DNA from: Chimonanthus salicifolius
Taxonomy: Eukaryota > Streptophyta > Magnoliopsida > Laurales > Calycanthaceae
Direction: 5' to 3'
DNA: 64,000 nt
NCBI GenBank assembly: GCA_013350335.1
Contig: CM023540.1
Coordinates: 58,194,962-58,258,961 of the forward strand
Numbering within the stretch: position 1 is the stretch's first letter; the number at the start of each line of letters is the position of its first letter. Under the pieces are notes generated by a model that saw only the letters and a program-made list of their open reading frames with translations, searched no databases and was not told where the DNA came from. The translations under genes and the position numbers were made by a program. This document shows, piece after piece, positions 1 to 13,099 of the stretch.

Positions 1-1979
1 CATAATACCTTTTTTTTATTGCCATTACGATGAGCTTTGAGCCTTTGGTGGAGCATGATCTTCTTCTTTGATCATCATGAATCTTCAAGTTTCTTTTAGC
101 AAGTGCTTCTTCCCGAGTTATGGAATTGGCAAATAGGGACTCGGCCAAGCCGGGGCACTAGCACCATTCATATCATTCATAAACGTAAGAAAAACCTTAG
201 AGCCACCTTACTTATCCAATGCATACATTCATCATCTTAGATTTAAGCCATGCATTTTATCATCCATCTTGATCAACCTTTGAATCTCAACCCTCCATTA
301 GGAAACCTACCATTTATATAATTTATTTTAATCAACTTACCTTAGAGCCATTAGATCTAGGTCTCATTCAATCATTGCCATTCATTCATAAAAACCCTAG
401 ATATAAAACAACTTGGAACCCATGCAACTAAAATCTCTCCATGCACTTGACCCAAAATTCCATCTAGGTTCATGCCACATCACCTACACCTCATCACCCC
501 TCCTCCAAGAAATCCAAATTCGCCCAAGGCAATGAGACACTTGTCAATTTTGTGTGAAGCCTTGTGGAGGAAGAAATGGAGAAAAAAATGGGATTTGGAA
601 GACATGTTTTGACACAGCTTTGTTATTTTGACCACAACATTTTCCTCCAATGTCTGATTGCGGTCATTCTTATTGCGTTGGAAAGACAACTTCAAGGGCT
701 AGAACTTTGTAGTTTACAAAATTTCAATATTCGGACGTTTACTAGGTCAAAATAGAGCTGTAAAATAGTACATGTGTAGAAAAACCAGATTTACACTCTA
801 CTTTCCAAACTAATCTTAAATCCCAATTTTTTCTCCACCATTGCTTAGCCACCAAGCCAAGCTACCCAAATTTTGTGTATACCCTATTGTAAGCCCTAGT
901 TTTCAATCTCAAATCTCATCCACCCAAATTTCATGAGATCTAATCCAAGTCGTCAATCCATAACTGAAATCCAGATTTAATCTCAGTCGTCCTTTCCAAC
1001 TATGAGCCTATAAATGCAGCACTAAGTACACCATAGAATTCAAATTTGACCTGGAGCTTGAGAGGACCAAGGCTGGAGTAAAAGACAAGAAGACAGGAGC
1101 ACCTTTCGAATTTACAAAGTGACAGTTGTAAATTATTTTATTTTTATGTTGTCTTTTTTGTATTTAATTTATAAGTGTCTGTACTAAATTCTTCCATGAA
1201 ATAAATACAAACCATCCATTTAGAATCCTGAAACATCCAAGTTCTAGAATTCTTTTGTGATTATTTTGCTTTTAATTTCAAGTTTGCAACTTTTGTTTCT
1301 TTAATTAAACATGAGCAAATGCAATAGTTAGGATCTTGATTATAAATGTTGAATCTTGATTACTAAGGTTTAATTAATTAAATTAAAAGTTGTGAATCTT
1401 GTCTTTATTAGTGAGTATGAATTACATTTCAGATCTAGGTTTTGTATTTGTTTACACATTTTGAGCGATGAGCTGTCTATTCCAAACAACCAACCTTTAC
1501 GTTACTACACTTTTATTTTCAGTCATTTATTTTTTTCAATTTAATTTCCTGTCTTTTAATCATGTTAGATTCTATGTTTGTTGTATAATTTTTATTCTAA
1601 CCTAAATTTTGTATGTTTTATTCTTTTTAAATTATTTAACTCATGTTATTCTTTTATTCTTTTAATTCTTTGTATTTACACACTCTCTCAAAATTCATTC
1701 AATTAAAGATTGGAGATGTGGTATTTTAATCTTATAACTTGTAATTTTGACTATGATTAAGATTATCATTTAATTCACCATTTTATTTGCTGATTTTCCA
1801 AGTTAGATACATGACTCATATAAAGGTTCTACTTCTTGAAAATAATTTTTTTTAAAGGAACACAAATTTAATTTTAATTCATATATTTTGAGATTTCCTT
1901 TAGGTTCGACCTCGCACTCAATTGCTATACTGTACATGGTTCATGCGCTTGGGAGATTTACAAATTTAAAACATCAACA
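1..1979 (+). repeat. 3' part of an Athila/Tat-like Ty3/gypsy LTR
   Basis: There is no protein-coding signal. A TATA-like box (CCTATAAATG, about 1008-1017) is followed by AT-rich sequence with AATAAA-like signals near 1199, then long T-rich tracts. The end reads GGTTCGACCTCG, then CATGCGCTTGGGAG, then AACATCAACA. That order is what I know from the 3' ends of Athila/Tat-lineage gypsy LTRs. If so, the LTR ends at 1979, and its start lies outside the window or was not recognised. It abuts the 3' leader of a copia element, so it probably inserted there. The assignment rests on remembered family style, not alignment. Confidence 0.4.
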
Positions 1980-2183
1980 GTGCTCATTAAAAGAGAGCAA
2001 GCTAAGCAATAATATGAAGAAATGCTAGAGTTCTTGGTCATTTGAATGTAATTTGTAATTTGTATATGTTTTGCTTCAAATGATGTTTTTGCTTCAAAGG
2101 ATGTATAAAGGGGTTGGAGTTGTCCATTGAGTCTGTATTTGATTAGTTTGTAGGTTTTCTCACGAATTGACAAAGGGGGAGAT
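1980..2183 (+). mobile_element. 3' untranslated tail and polypurine tract of a copia element
   Basis: About 200 bp of copia internal sequence remains between the gypsy LTR end and the copia 3' LTR. It ends in GACAAAGGGGGAGAT (2169-2183), the polypurine tract that directly precedes the 3' LTR in Maximus/SIRE-type copia elements. The rest of the element is missing to the left, so this is an orphan 3' end. Confidence 0.7.
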
Positions 2184-3006
2184 TGTTAGTGTCCTGGCTT
2201 GCTGAGTCACCGATTTTTCAAGTTTGTGACTTAGGTGAAGGTTTGCCTTAAAGAGAGAAGCTCAAGACTCAGAATCTCAAGTGTTGGTTGATGTGGGGAG
2301 ACTCAACGGATCAACGTGTATAGCAATCACTAATGGTAAGTGACCATAGATGACCTTAAGTGGTACTTAGACCTTAGGTGGACATGGATAGGCTTAGAGA
2401 TCACATCTGAATAATTGACTAAGCTAAACATGTGTTTGACAATGAATTGAAACCCAACTTGGAAATATGAATTCACTGTAATGGCGACACATTGTGTCGT
2501 GGAATCATTCGCCAAAGACAGCACACGACCAATCGTTGTCCTACGATATGTCGTGTAGAAAGTTGGAGGTTCTGGTTGAACAAGATTGTCAAACCCACGT
2601 AGTCTCAGGAGGATACAATCGGGAGCCCACGATTGAGCTTCTGGAACCTTGACGAATCAATCATGTGATCGATGTATCCCTGAGACATGACATAGGCCGG
2701 ACTTAAAACAAAGCCTGAAAAACTTGGGATCATACGATCAATCGGGAAAGCGATCGATCATGAGTAAAGGGCAGGAACAGATCAGCATCACGATTAATCG
2801 CCTTGGGTCTAGATGAGACTTGACACTAAAAATACAATTAGCCTCAGGCCGATACATTCGCCAACCCGCAATCAGTCGTAAGAAACACGAATGATCAGTT
2901 GTGTGGCACGATCCATTATGATGTTACCATTTTAGAGATGTTACTGTGCATTAAATACTCAACGATCGGGTTGGTGAAAAGGAATTCAAAGATGAACGAT
3001 CGATCG

Positions 3007-6000
3007 TGTAACGCCCCGCCCTTTTTCACTCACCGAAAAATTAGAGTCTATTTTTTTTTTTTTGGAAATAAAGAGTGAGAGAGAGCGGGATGTCACGACG
3101 CGAGTTAAGGCCGAACTTCCAAAGCCCAGCCCTTAACTGGCCAACCATACGTGTGCGTGGACTAAGTCCACTAAGAACGGTTCACACGCATTAAGGCTAA
3201 GATAGCGGAATAAACGTAGTTGCAGAATTATAATAAAGTTACTATCCTATCTAATTTTAAATAGCAAGGAAATCCATCACATTATATAACTTTAAGTTTC
3301 AATGTCCAAAATAAAACAAACCATAGCAAATAGTCCTAAGTTATTACAGTCTCAAAATGCTAATTACTCAAATTACATTGTCCAAAATAAAAACTTAAAT
3401 AAGATAAATCTAGATCATCCAAGCTCCTAAGCTTTGCTCCATTCACGTCCTTCGCTCCATCCATTCCCTGTGTCATCATCTAAGGTAGAAGTAGGCCGTT
3501 AGACAGCGCGCCCAATAGGTACTCCGAGTAGAGTCAAACACATGGATTAGTATAAAAATCACATAGATATATATAATGTCAAAACCATGCAAGTCAATGC
3601 CATGCCATGGGTGTCATATGCCATGATTCCCACCCATCATCCATATCACAATCCATAAGTAGTCCTCTTGATGTACACGCCCCATCAAGGTATACAATGT
3701 CATAACTCCCCACCTATGCCTTATCGGTCCCACCGAACGGAGCGTGGACTCCTCTTTTATTACAAACATCATAACCGAAATCAGTGCGGATCCCTCCCCA
3801 CGTGTGTTTATCGGATATCCGAATGGAGCGTGGACTCCCCTCATATGATCCCTCCCATGCCATGCATGAGATGTGAGTGCATCATGCCATTTCATATTAA
3901 ACATATAGCATGAAAATCCATCCTTAAAACATATCATTTGATATCAAAAATAATTCATTGCACATAGAAATAAAATCATCACATATACATAGTCCAAGGT
4001 TTTTCAATAAGGTAGGAATCCTACTAATGTCCAAATATTGTATCCTTGCGTTTTCGTCAAAACCGATCGCCGATTGCATCAAGCCAATCGTACACTCGCT
4101 TGTGAAATCTCGTTACCTTATTACATTTAATACGTAAATAAATCAAACCGACGATCCATTTGATTTCCATCAACCCCTACATCATTCCATATTCTTTTCC
4201 GTTTACGATGATGGCCTTTTATCCGGTTAAGTCCCCCAAGGGGTTTTGGCCATACCTTAGGGCTGAAAATTGTTTAAGTCCATCAAATTCATTAGTGGGG
4301 TTCGGCCATACAACATGGCCGAACCTCACTGTTTTGATTTTGGTCACCTTCTTTTAATCCTTGCTTATTTTAAACCAAGCAAGTCAATCCTCATTCATTC
4401 TTTTATTTCTTAATCATAGGTAATCATTTAACTTGATAAAACAACCTAGGTCTATAAAATATAATCCATGGGGTTCGGCCATACAACATGGCCGAACCCA
4501 TTGTTCTCTCTTTTCATTAACTTCACATTTGAGCCATAATTTCTTTCCATAGATAATCACTTAATTTATTTACACATACTTAGGTCCATAAATGATTCAT
4601 GGGGTTCGGCCATACAACATGGCAGAACCCATGATTCCTCATTTTCATCTTTTCCTTTCTTAAATCATTTAAAACATATTAGATCTATAGAAATCCCTCC
4701 ATGGTTCATCATTTTTCATCCTTCATCATTTCTTTTCCTTTTGTTCCTTAACTAGGTAACTCATAGTTTCTCATAAATATACCTAGATTCATAAAACTTC
4801 CTCCATGGGGTTCGGCCATACAACATGGCCGAACCCATGGTTCATCATTTTTCTCTTAAAAATTACATACATATGTTTAGATCATTTGATGGGGTTCGGC
4901 CATACAACATGGCCAAACCTCATCCAATCTCTTTTGAGTCCTCATGTGGTCCTTATACATCAAAATAGGGTTCGGCCATGCAAGAGGCCGACCCTTGTTC
5001 TTGATCATTCTGTTTATGAAATTTACCCCTTATGTTTAACATACATAAGAACATTCATAGATCATGTATACCCATAGTTCTTAACATCATCCATTAATCA
5101 TGTATGTAACCCTAATCTTCATCATCATTACTTCATTGGTTGAACCCATCTTAGCCATCAATAAGGTTAGGGTTTTTGTCCATTTTTCAATCTCAAAACA
5201 AACCACATTTCGGATTTTTGAACAATACTTTACTTTATGTCCATTTCATTGATATTCCTTGAATGGATTTTAAATCCATGGTCTATAACCATTTGGCTGA
5301 CTTTTCCAACCCGAAATGGAATCCCATGGTTTCGGCCATTCCGTAGATGAAACCATGGTTTCCTTGGTTTCTTACATTTTTTAGTAACATGAAACATAAA
5401 CCTTACCTTTTCCACGTCTCCTTCATTTTCTTTCGTTTCGTCTTGCTCCTCCGTTCTTCTCCTTCTTTAGTCCTCTCTTCTTCCTCCTCCGTTCTATGGT
5501 TTCTCCAAGTTAATGCCGAAATGGGAGAGAGAGAGAGAGAGATTGAGAGCCTTCTTGATGTATTCGGCCAAAGAGTGTTGCTTGAGAGGGAGAGGGTTTG
5601 AGGTGAAACCCTAAGAGAGGGTTCGACCAAGGAGTGAAGGTTTGAGAGAGGGAGAAAGAGATTGAGAGAATGAGAGGGAAATTTTCTATCTTTTTCGCCA
5701 AAGAGTGGATCGGCCAAAGAGGGTTGAGATGAGTCATTTCTATCTTGCCCTAGGGTTTTGAGAGAGGGAGAGAGGGAGAGAATGAGATGGAAAAACCCTA
5801 ACTCTTTTTGTCTAGTGAGGGTCGGCCAAGGAAGGCTTGGTCTTGTGTAACCCTAAACTCCCAACCACCCTCATCAAGGTGTGGTCTTCCCCATGTGTAC
5901 CTTGGCTAACCAAGAGGGCACATGGCTTACACTTGGCCATCACTCCCTTTCCAACGATTTTGTGTCCAGGGTTTCCATCTCCTTTGACTCACTTAAATCC

Positions 6001-6544
6001 TTTCATCTTCCATGTGACTCACCACCCATTCAACTCACTTCATTTAAATGAAACTCATTCCCCTAACTCAAGCGTTTGAATTCATTTCCATCTAGCTTAG
6101 GTGATTTTAATTAAATAATTTAACTCAACTCACTTCAATTGACCCTCTTGAATTCACCCATGAACTCACCCATGGTTGACCAAGTCAACCATGGTAGCCG
6201 ACCCCACAAGCTACCTTATACCACTTACCACCTCACTTGATGAGGTGGATCCCATGCCTTAGATCTTAATTGGGTACATGACCCGATTAAATCAATTCCT
6301 TACCCATTTACCCTAAACATCAATTCATCTTGACCCATTGGGTCCCAATTGGACATTTGACCCAATTGACCACATTTACCCAATTAATTAGAATTAACAC
6401 TATCCATGATCCATTGGACCATACTTGGGCCATTGCCCCAATTCTTGTCCATCTAGCATTTATTCCATCTATCAATCTTACATTTAACTATTAAAATAGA
6501 TAATAACCAATATAATAATTGCATTGAAAATCTGGGCTATTACA
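3007..6544 (-). mobile_element. Gypsy solo LTR S1 with target-site duplication
   Basis: A 3538-bp LTR starts TGTAACGCCCCGCCC and ends GGGCTATTACA. It is flanked by the 5-bp duplication GATCG at 3002-3006 and 6545-6549. No internal region or second LTR is present, so it is a solo LTR left by LTR-LTR recombination. Orientation is minus: its left edge matches the reverse complement of the G2 LTR end (TGTAACGCCC, then a T-run, then an AGTCT/AAAG block). Its sense start TGTAATAGCCC at 6544 matches the G2 start TGTAATAGCCC. It also has antisense versions of the GGAGTCCACGCTCC block found in G2 (3738-3750, 3825-3837). Confidence 0.9.
4297..4985. repeat. Six dispersed hairpin units inside S1
   Basis: A perfect 12-base arm, GGGTTCGGCCAT, is followed by a 5-base loop, ACAAC, and the complementary arm ATGGCCGAACCC. 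Clean copies sit at 4471-4499 and 4808-4836. Copies with one or two changes sit at 4298-4326, 4602-4630 and 4892-4920, and a decayed one at about 4968. Spacing is irregular (about 85-205 bp). The hairpins are far more alike than the sequence between them. A further related word lies at about 5319-5360. Confidence 0.9.
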
Positions 6545-7386
6545 GATCGCCTGTACAATATCAATCGTGTGGGTCTGTGTCACGAACAATCTTATGTTTC
6601 CCTATAAATATGTCCACTGTTGGGAGGTGAGGTTGGTCGAATTTATGAGCATTCAAGGAGCCATCTACCCAAGTTAATCCTCACCCACCAAAGGCAAACT
6701 CATAGGCTTATTCTCTCTTGGAAATTCACTTGCAAATCAGTCAAGTATCCAATTGATAAAGATTAAGATTAAGAGAGAATGATTAAGCCAAAGCCTCTAA
6801 GATAGAAATTGGAACCCAATTTTTTAGAAGGCCATACCCAAGGATTGTGGTTGCTCTACAAGACAGGTCTTCATCAAAGTCGGGATTGTACGAGCTCACA
6901 TTCGATGGAGTGATTGAAGAAGCACATCATCATTTGCAAAGACTTCAAAGGCAAGTGCTTCTAGTTTAGATTTTACTTTAAAAATCATATCATTGTGAAG
7001 TGGATTTAAGAGACTAAGTTTCAATTGAACCAGTATAAAAAATAGTGGGATATGAATTGGTGAAAGTCCCAATCAATTGGATAGGTGGAAGTCATATTCT
7101 ATTGTGTTGTTGTAATTCCAACACTTAGTGAGTTGGAGATAGTCCAAGGTTGGGCGAGTCTCAACGGTAGATGTAGGTTGTTTAACCGAACCACTATAAA
7201 TTATGTGCCTTGTCTCCTTGTGTGTTGATTGATTAACTTGTACACATTGCATATCATACACACTTGATTAATTGTTTAACTCCGCACTGATTAATCAAGA
7301 AAATATAAAAGGCCCCATAATTTGTGATTACCCTATTCACCTCCCCTCTAGGGTTAATCTTGTTCTAAGCACTCAGGGAACTTTCA

Positions 7387-7869
7387 GACTCTTTTTACAT
7401 TAGCAGGAAAAAAACAACTACCTAGTTAGTCAAGGAGGTACAATCGGGACAAGGGAACCAAAGGGTTCCCCCATTTACAATTTTAGATTTAGCAGGATCT
7501 AAATTCCCTAAAGAAGGGGAACTATGATCCAGGGGGAACTTCATGGGGAAAATACATGAGAACCCCATTCGATCGATGCATCTGTCAACTAAATCAGCGA
7601 CTGGTGATTGTCTGTAAAATCAGACAGTCTTCAATCGGCCCATCTGTCTGCTGAACCAACGACTGATTATAGTCTTTAAATACAAGATTAAATCTCTGAT
7701 AGGTTCAATCGACCCATCAGCCAATTGACCAACAACTAATGATTGTGTTGAAAATAGAGAAAGATCTCTAAAAGATTCAGTCGATGCATCAGTCGACTGA
7801 ATCAACGACTTAGAGAAAGGTGCCTACACCTCTGATGGATTTAGTCGATCAATCAGTCGACTGAACCAT
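7387..7869. other. Unassigned repeat remnant with CAGTCGACTG words
   Basis: No gene is seen. The stretch from about 7570 to 7865 repeats a roughly 80-bp theme containing ATCAGTCGACTGAA or diverged forms (for example TCGATGCATCAGTCGACTGA near 7782). The same kind of sequence resumes after the nested stack (GGCAGTCAATCGACTATTG at 23637). This is therefore the left half of an older repeat that S2 interrupted. Confidence 0.6.
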
Positions 7870-10264
7870 TGTAATACCCTAGCCCAAATTAGGGATTCAT
7901 TGTGATTAATTAGGGATTAATCAGATGATAATTATACCATTAACTGTGATTTGTGATCCATTAATCATGAAGATTATGGAGTGACCTTCCCAAAAACCCT
8001 AAGTTTGGGCCGATCCGAGCTTGTTAGCTCATTAATCCAGCTCGTCAAAATTGGAAGGACAAAACTGTAAATATCTGAACTTTATCCAAAGGTGACACTA
8101 AAGTTATTTTTATTTGGAAAACCTCTCATTTGAAGTGTTTAAACTTCCAAAATGCACCCATTCTATGAGTTTTGAATTCTGAATCTAACGAATCATTTGG
8201 TTTGTTATTTTGACTTCTAGAAATGTAGCCTCTTTAATCTTTGGAGGATCCCTATTTATAAAACCCTAATTTTAAAGTATTTATAAGAGTCAAAACTCCT
8301 TCGAACTTCAGGGCTTTTTCAAGAGACGAATTTTACTAACTTAACTGTGAAGTCAGATTTTCTCCATGAGATACTTCAAATCTATGTGGATTTACTAGAA
8401 ACGTCCTTTTTTGGTTTAATCGTCAATATTTCAATGCGTGTTTCTCTCCATATTGTAGATAGTTTGATCATTTTTTAGTTCCCAATCCATCGAACCAGTT
8501 AGAATAATCTGATGAGATCTCCATTGTACTAAAAAAATATGAAAATGAATTAAGAAAATTTAAATAAACAAGTGGGTCCAACTTTCTTTCTCTTTTGTGT
8601 TTTTGTTTTATTCAAAGAAATTTCCTTTTCCAAAAGCACTTACATGTACACCCCCTCTCTCTTTTGATTAATTCCTCGCTCCCCAAGTTTCTTATAAATT
8701 GTTTAAATTCTACCTTTTTTTCTCTCTCAATTCACAAATCCCTCACACCCTCTCTTTTCCTAGCTTTCCAATTGTTCCTGTTTTAAGAAACCCAAACATG
8801 GTGGCCCCAACCTCTTTCTTATATTTTTCTCTCCATCCTTTACAAACTTATTTTCTTTCGTCAGTATTCCTTCGTAGTGTTATTTTGGTGATATTTTTAG
8901 GGAAAGCCAAAACTCAGCCAAAACTCGCGCGAAAGGTATAAAAACTTTTCCTTTATTTTATTTATAAGCTTTAGGAAAGATTAGGAAAAAAAAGGGGTGA
9001 AAGGGGGGGGGGTATAAAAATGGAGTTTTTGGAAACTGGGGGAAAATTGGCCTTTTTATATTTTTAGGTTATGCTTCCAAAATCTCTAAGAAATCTTAAT
9101 TTCTTTTTTCTGAAGTAAAAAGGGTTATAGTACGACTCCTCTGGCTCCATGTATGGTTATTTTCAGCATTGTGTGTTTACATTCCGCACTGTATCCTCTA
9201 GGCTAAATTATTCAACCCATCTGACACAATTCTAGTCGCCCGGTGGAGCCATCTGTAGTGATTTCAGTCTCTCGGTAGTATTTGAGTTAGGCACTGAGTA
9301 GTTTGTCTCTGTATCCTCTGGGCTAAACTCTCCATCTATAGCGATTCTTGGTCACTTGGTGGTTCCATCTATGAGGATTCTTGGTCGCCTAGTGGTATAT
9401 GAGTTGGGCACTGTGTAATTTCATTTACTTACCTATATTGTACCCTCTTGGATGAACTCTCAATACTCTTCTATGGCAAGGAATATGAGACCAGTCAATG
9501 AGTACTTTCATTTTCCTTTTTATTGTGTGTTTTGAATGGCTAACCCCTTTGACATAATTCAATGTTATTAGAAAGAGCCTAGCATACTTATATTCATTAC
9601 CCTGTTTTCCGATGGAAAATAAATATTGGGATTTAGGGATAATTTATGTGTGTTTGACTTTGAACATAAATTTACAGGTTTACCCTATTTTCACAGATTG
9701 CTCGCAAACACTAACCAAACAAAGGTGAGGAGACTCAACTTGTTTCTTGTTTTGGAATTTATATGAAAACTATTAACTTTAGGATGGAATGAGGACCATG
9801 GACATAAAAGGATGGAAAAGACTAAGTGGAACCAGAAAACGAGACCTGACATCGCTTACTTGTAAGGGATGTACATTGTTCTAACTAATTAGAACGTAAG
9901 CATAAAAATGTGCCAGGGAGCCAAGGCCTAGTAGTCTATAACGCAGTATGGAACCCATGTGAGTGTCTGGAGCTTTCTTGGTTTATTGAATTGGACGAAG
10001 GCGCATGGCATTTGTAATCAATTCAGAATGTGTTATGCATGTTTGGATTATTGAGCTAATGATTGGTGCAGGACTAGTGAAATGAACATGTTCTGTGTCT
10101 TGGGACCAGAATTGTGATATTGGATATTGATTGGTATTCCCAGGATAAGACCCTATGTAAGAGGGGCACTAGAAATACTGTAAAAGCAGAATCTATGATC
10201 TAAGAGGATCTCCAGCTAAAAACACAACACAATATAATGTAAGAAGACTCAGAAAAACACTCAC

Positions 10265-10550
10265 AACAGCGTATAGGTCAACTATCAATTGACTGACACA
10301 TCGACTGATTGATTGTCTGCACAGACAAATTAGTCTCTGAAAGTGTCAGTCGACCATCAGTCGATTGACTATCGACTGATCTTTGTCTTCAAAAATAGAC
10401 CAGTTTCTGAAAGTGTCAGTCGATACCATCAGTTGATTGATCATTGACTGAGTATGAATCGACTCATCAGTCGACACTGAGTCAACTGAGTGTGGCAACT
10501 GCACAGCAGTTCGCCACCAGTCGATTAGTCAGTCAACAATCAGTCTCTGG
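10265..10550. repeat. Palindromic CAGTCGA/TCGACTG cluster in S2
   Basis: At least eight copies or near copies of CAGTCGA and its complement occur within 290 bp, in units such as GTCAGTCGACCATCAGTCGA. The words pair with each other and would fold into short stems. The core resembles the G2 array (TTCAGTCGACTGAA) and the remnant at 7570-7865, although the surrounding sequence is different. Confidence 0.75.
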
Positions 10551-10799
10551 TTGCAGGCATGGTAAGTTTGGGGATGTTCCTTATTTAAAGACCGGGACTG
10601 CAAACTGATTAATGGTTGGTACTCTCCAGGGTAAGACCCTAGGGCACTACTATTTATGGCTCTAATTTTAAGCTATCCCTGGTAATATGAATATTTTTGG
10701 TAAGCTTGGTGAATTGAGAATTGCATTCCTGTGTATTATCGGTTGCAGTGCCATATTAGACCATTAGCTCATATAGGCCATAGGGTTGTGGATGATCAT

Positions 10800-11110
10800 A
10801 ATGCATTCGAGGCTTAGTGAGTACCTCGACGAGGTTGAGTGGGACACCTCGATGTGGATTGTGGTTAGTGGAAACCTCAATTTACGTGAATGTGGATTGA
10901 GGTTAATGGAAACCTTAATTTACGTGTATGTGGATTGAGGTTAGTGGAAGACTCGATTCATGTGAAATTGGATACTTTAATGCGAATTGGGAGGAAACCT
11001 TAATTTACGTGAAATTTGGACACCTTGATTTGAATTGAGGCCGAGGGAAACCTCAATTTACATGAATGTGAGTTGAGGCTAGTAGGATACCTCAATTTAC
11101 GTGAATTTCA
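10800..11110. repeat. Imperfect tandem repeat of about 40 bp in S2
   Basis: Seven or so units share the skeleton GTGGATTGAGGTTAGTGG, AAACCTCAATT, TACGTGAA. Each unit contains the complementary words GAGGTT and AACCTC and can therefore form a small stem. Units vary by substitutions and small indels. Confidence 0.75.
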
Positions 11111-11531
11111 GAAAGCAGTACCTGGTTGAAGGCAAGTATGACTAAATCATGGGTGCACTACGACTAAGGGTGTACGTGGATGATAGCTAAGGTTATGTGG
11201 AAGGTAATGAACCAAAGGTAGAAAGAACCTTGGTTAAGTTGTTGCCTTATAATATATAAGTGCTTCATATTTCTGTTATATATTGTGGAAATTTGATATT
11301 TGAGCTCTCTTCACTGAGTTGTTAGCTCACATCCCTTACAAACAAGACTTGAACCTGAGGAAAGAACTGAGAAACACCTAGTGCTACCACAGGAGATGGA
11401 ACCCGTGGAATTCAACATATTTCCACATAAGGGAATTATGTTCATTTTTCCTATTTTGTAGTAATCATGCCTCCTACGGCATGAAGATCTATGCGTATAT
11501 TAATCATTGTGTTTATGTATGCCACTCTGAA

Positions 11532-11535
<4 letters not shown>

Positions 11536-11589
<54 letters not shown>
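11536..11589. repeat. (TA)n microsatellite, target of the C1 insertion
   Basis: A pure TA run of about 50 bp. C1 inserted inside it, giving the duplication ATATA (11585-11589 and 20184-20188). The run continues on the far side as the CATATA-rich tract at 20184-20412. Confidence 0.95.
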
Positions 11590-11593
<4 letters not shown>

Positions 11594-13099
11594 TTTTCAT
11601 TACTAGAGTAATGCACGACCTAGAGGGGGGTGAATAGGTCGGTTTTCAATTTTAATTCCTTTTTAAAATTTTCTCAACCTATTTATACTTTAAGTAAATA
11701 AAATATTCAATGAGTTATATTCACCTTTCAAATTAACTGCTGTTCATAAAACTGGCCGATCAATCTATGTGTGTGATATGTGAACAAGTATTCAATCATG
11801 CATTCAATCACATATAAACACAGATATTTATAGTGGTTCACTTTCAACAAACCTACATCCAATGTTAGACTTCCCAACTCTAGGGTCGTCCTAAATATAC
11901 TATGTAAGGGTCTCACACCCAAATAGTACAGCCTAGTTTTTTATAGAGGTTCAACCAAATCTGTCTAATCCTCTACACCTATTTTTTAGAGTGGTTCGAA
12001 TACACTGTTCTAATCCACTTTACAATGTTTAAAATAAAATGAAGAAGAAATACTTAACTTGGGCCTTAACCGTTTTCCTTTAAGCTCTTTGTTCTTTACT
12101 GAATCTGTGTGCTCCTTTCCATCAAATCAGCATCATCAAAGTATTCATCGGCACAGCAGTAGGACTTGGGTATGACTGGTTTTATAGTCCTATATGAACA
12201 CCTTACTCTTCATCAGGATTGGGGTATTGATTACCCAAACATTCACTAAGGAAGATGATGAAGAAGGTGTAAAGAGGGAAGGCTGAATGATCTAACACAA
12301 TGTAATATTTTTCCTATTTTTCTCTGTGTGTTCGGTCCCTTTTACATACAGCTTACAGTTTATTTATAAAACTGTCTGCAGTATTGCAGTAAGTCACGCC
12401 CACGAGCCCTCGAGGCTTCCAATGAGTTCTCGTGGCGGTAAGTTTGTAAAGACAGCACATATGTGTATAAGTTAATATGTCCAATAAGAATCCAGCCACC
12501 TCATATGCCACCGTGCATGATTTACAGTAGATATATCTCAGCTATCAATCAAGGATTAGATGGAAAGATTGTAAATGGATTTACAACTCATGGAGGAGCC
12601 TTTCTATTCTTGTCTACATGGCCAGCTCTCCAACGGTATTTAAATTCAAATTCTGTGAGGTGGCAGCATCTCACCATGTGGATATATTCTTTTACCATAA
12701 TTAACTTCCAATCAATTTACCATAATAAACTCCCAATCAAAAGGACACAGATTTTAACTTCCTAAATCTGTAGGAGACTGAGTCAGCAAGACACAAGATC
12801 AGCTGGATTACAGTTGTCCAAAAAACAACTCAGCACAACTGGTTACGAGGCCTCGGCAGACTGTATGAGGCCTCGAGGCTGAAAGTCATTTATTATCTTA
12901 TTTTCCAGTTTATAACCAATTGACTTTTAATGTATTTGACTTAGCCTAAGATCTCCTACGGTTCATTTACCTGTGTGCCAATACCGCATTCGGTGTAGAC
13001 ACTTCAACTTCATAGTAGATCTTCTTATACATCCAAGGCAAGTCAATTGAGTCACGTAATTGATAATAAGGGTGACTCAGACGAACTAGAGCACTTACG
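11590..13099 (-). repeat. C1 3' LTR
   Basis: It matches the right LTR along its full length, including the blocks CTAGAGTAATGCA, GGGGGTGAATAGGTCGG and TGACTCAGACGAAC. The sense start is next to a polypurine tract. Its GAGGCCTCG palindromes are partly decayed (ACGAGCCCTCGAGG, GAGTTCTCGTGG) compared with the other LTR. Confidence 0.9.

Larger units (their letters stand above)
2184..7386 (+). repeat. Copia (Maximus/SIRE-like) 3' LTR, split by a nested gypsy LTR
   Basis: The LTR starts TGTTAGTGTCC directly after the polypurine tract and ends GGGAACTTTCA at 7386. Removing the nested LTR at 3007-6544 leaves about 1.66 kb. The same family recurs as a solo LTR at 20449-23330 (starts TGTTAGTGCCC, ends AGAACTTTCA) and as a reversed fragment at 32963. 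Shared landmarks are the block around 7321 (CACCTCCCCTCTAGGG) and the block near 7180 (ACCGAACCACTATAAA). It also carries scattered CGATCGATC and ACGAC/GTCGT palindromic words (2485-2560, 2725-3006). Confidence 0.75.

Noticed and set aside
5347..5737. Overlapping ORFs of 75-104 codons in the GA/CT-rich part of S1
   Set aside because: Low-complexity AGAGAG/CTCTCT sequence inside an LTR; no start context or domain.
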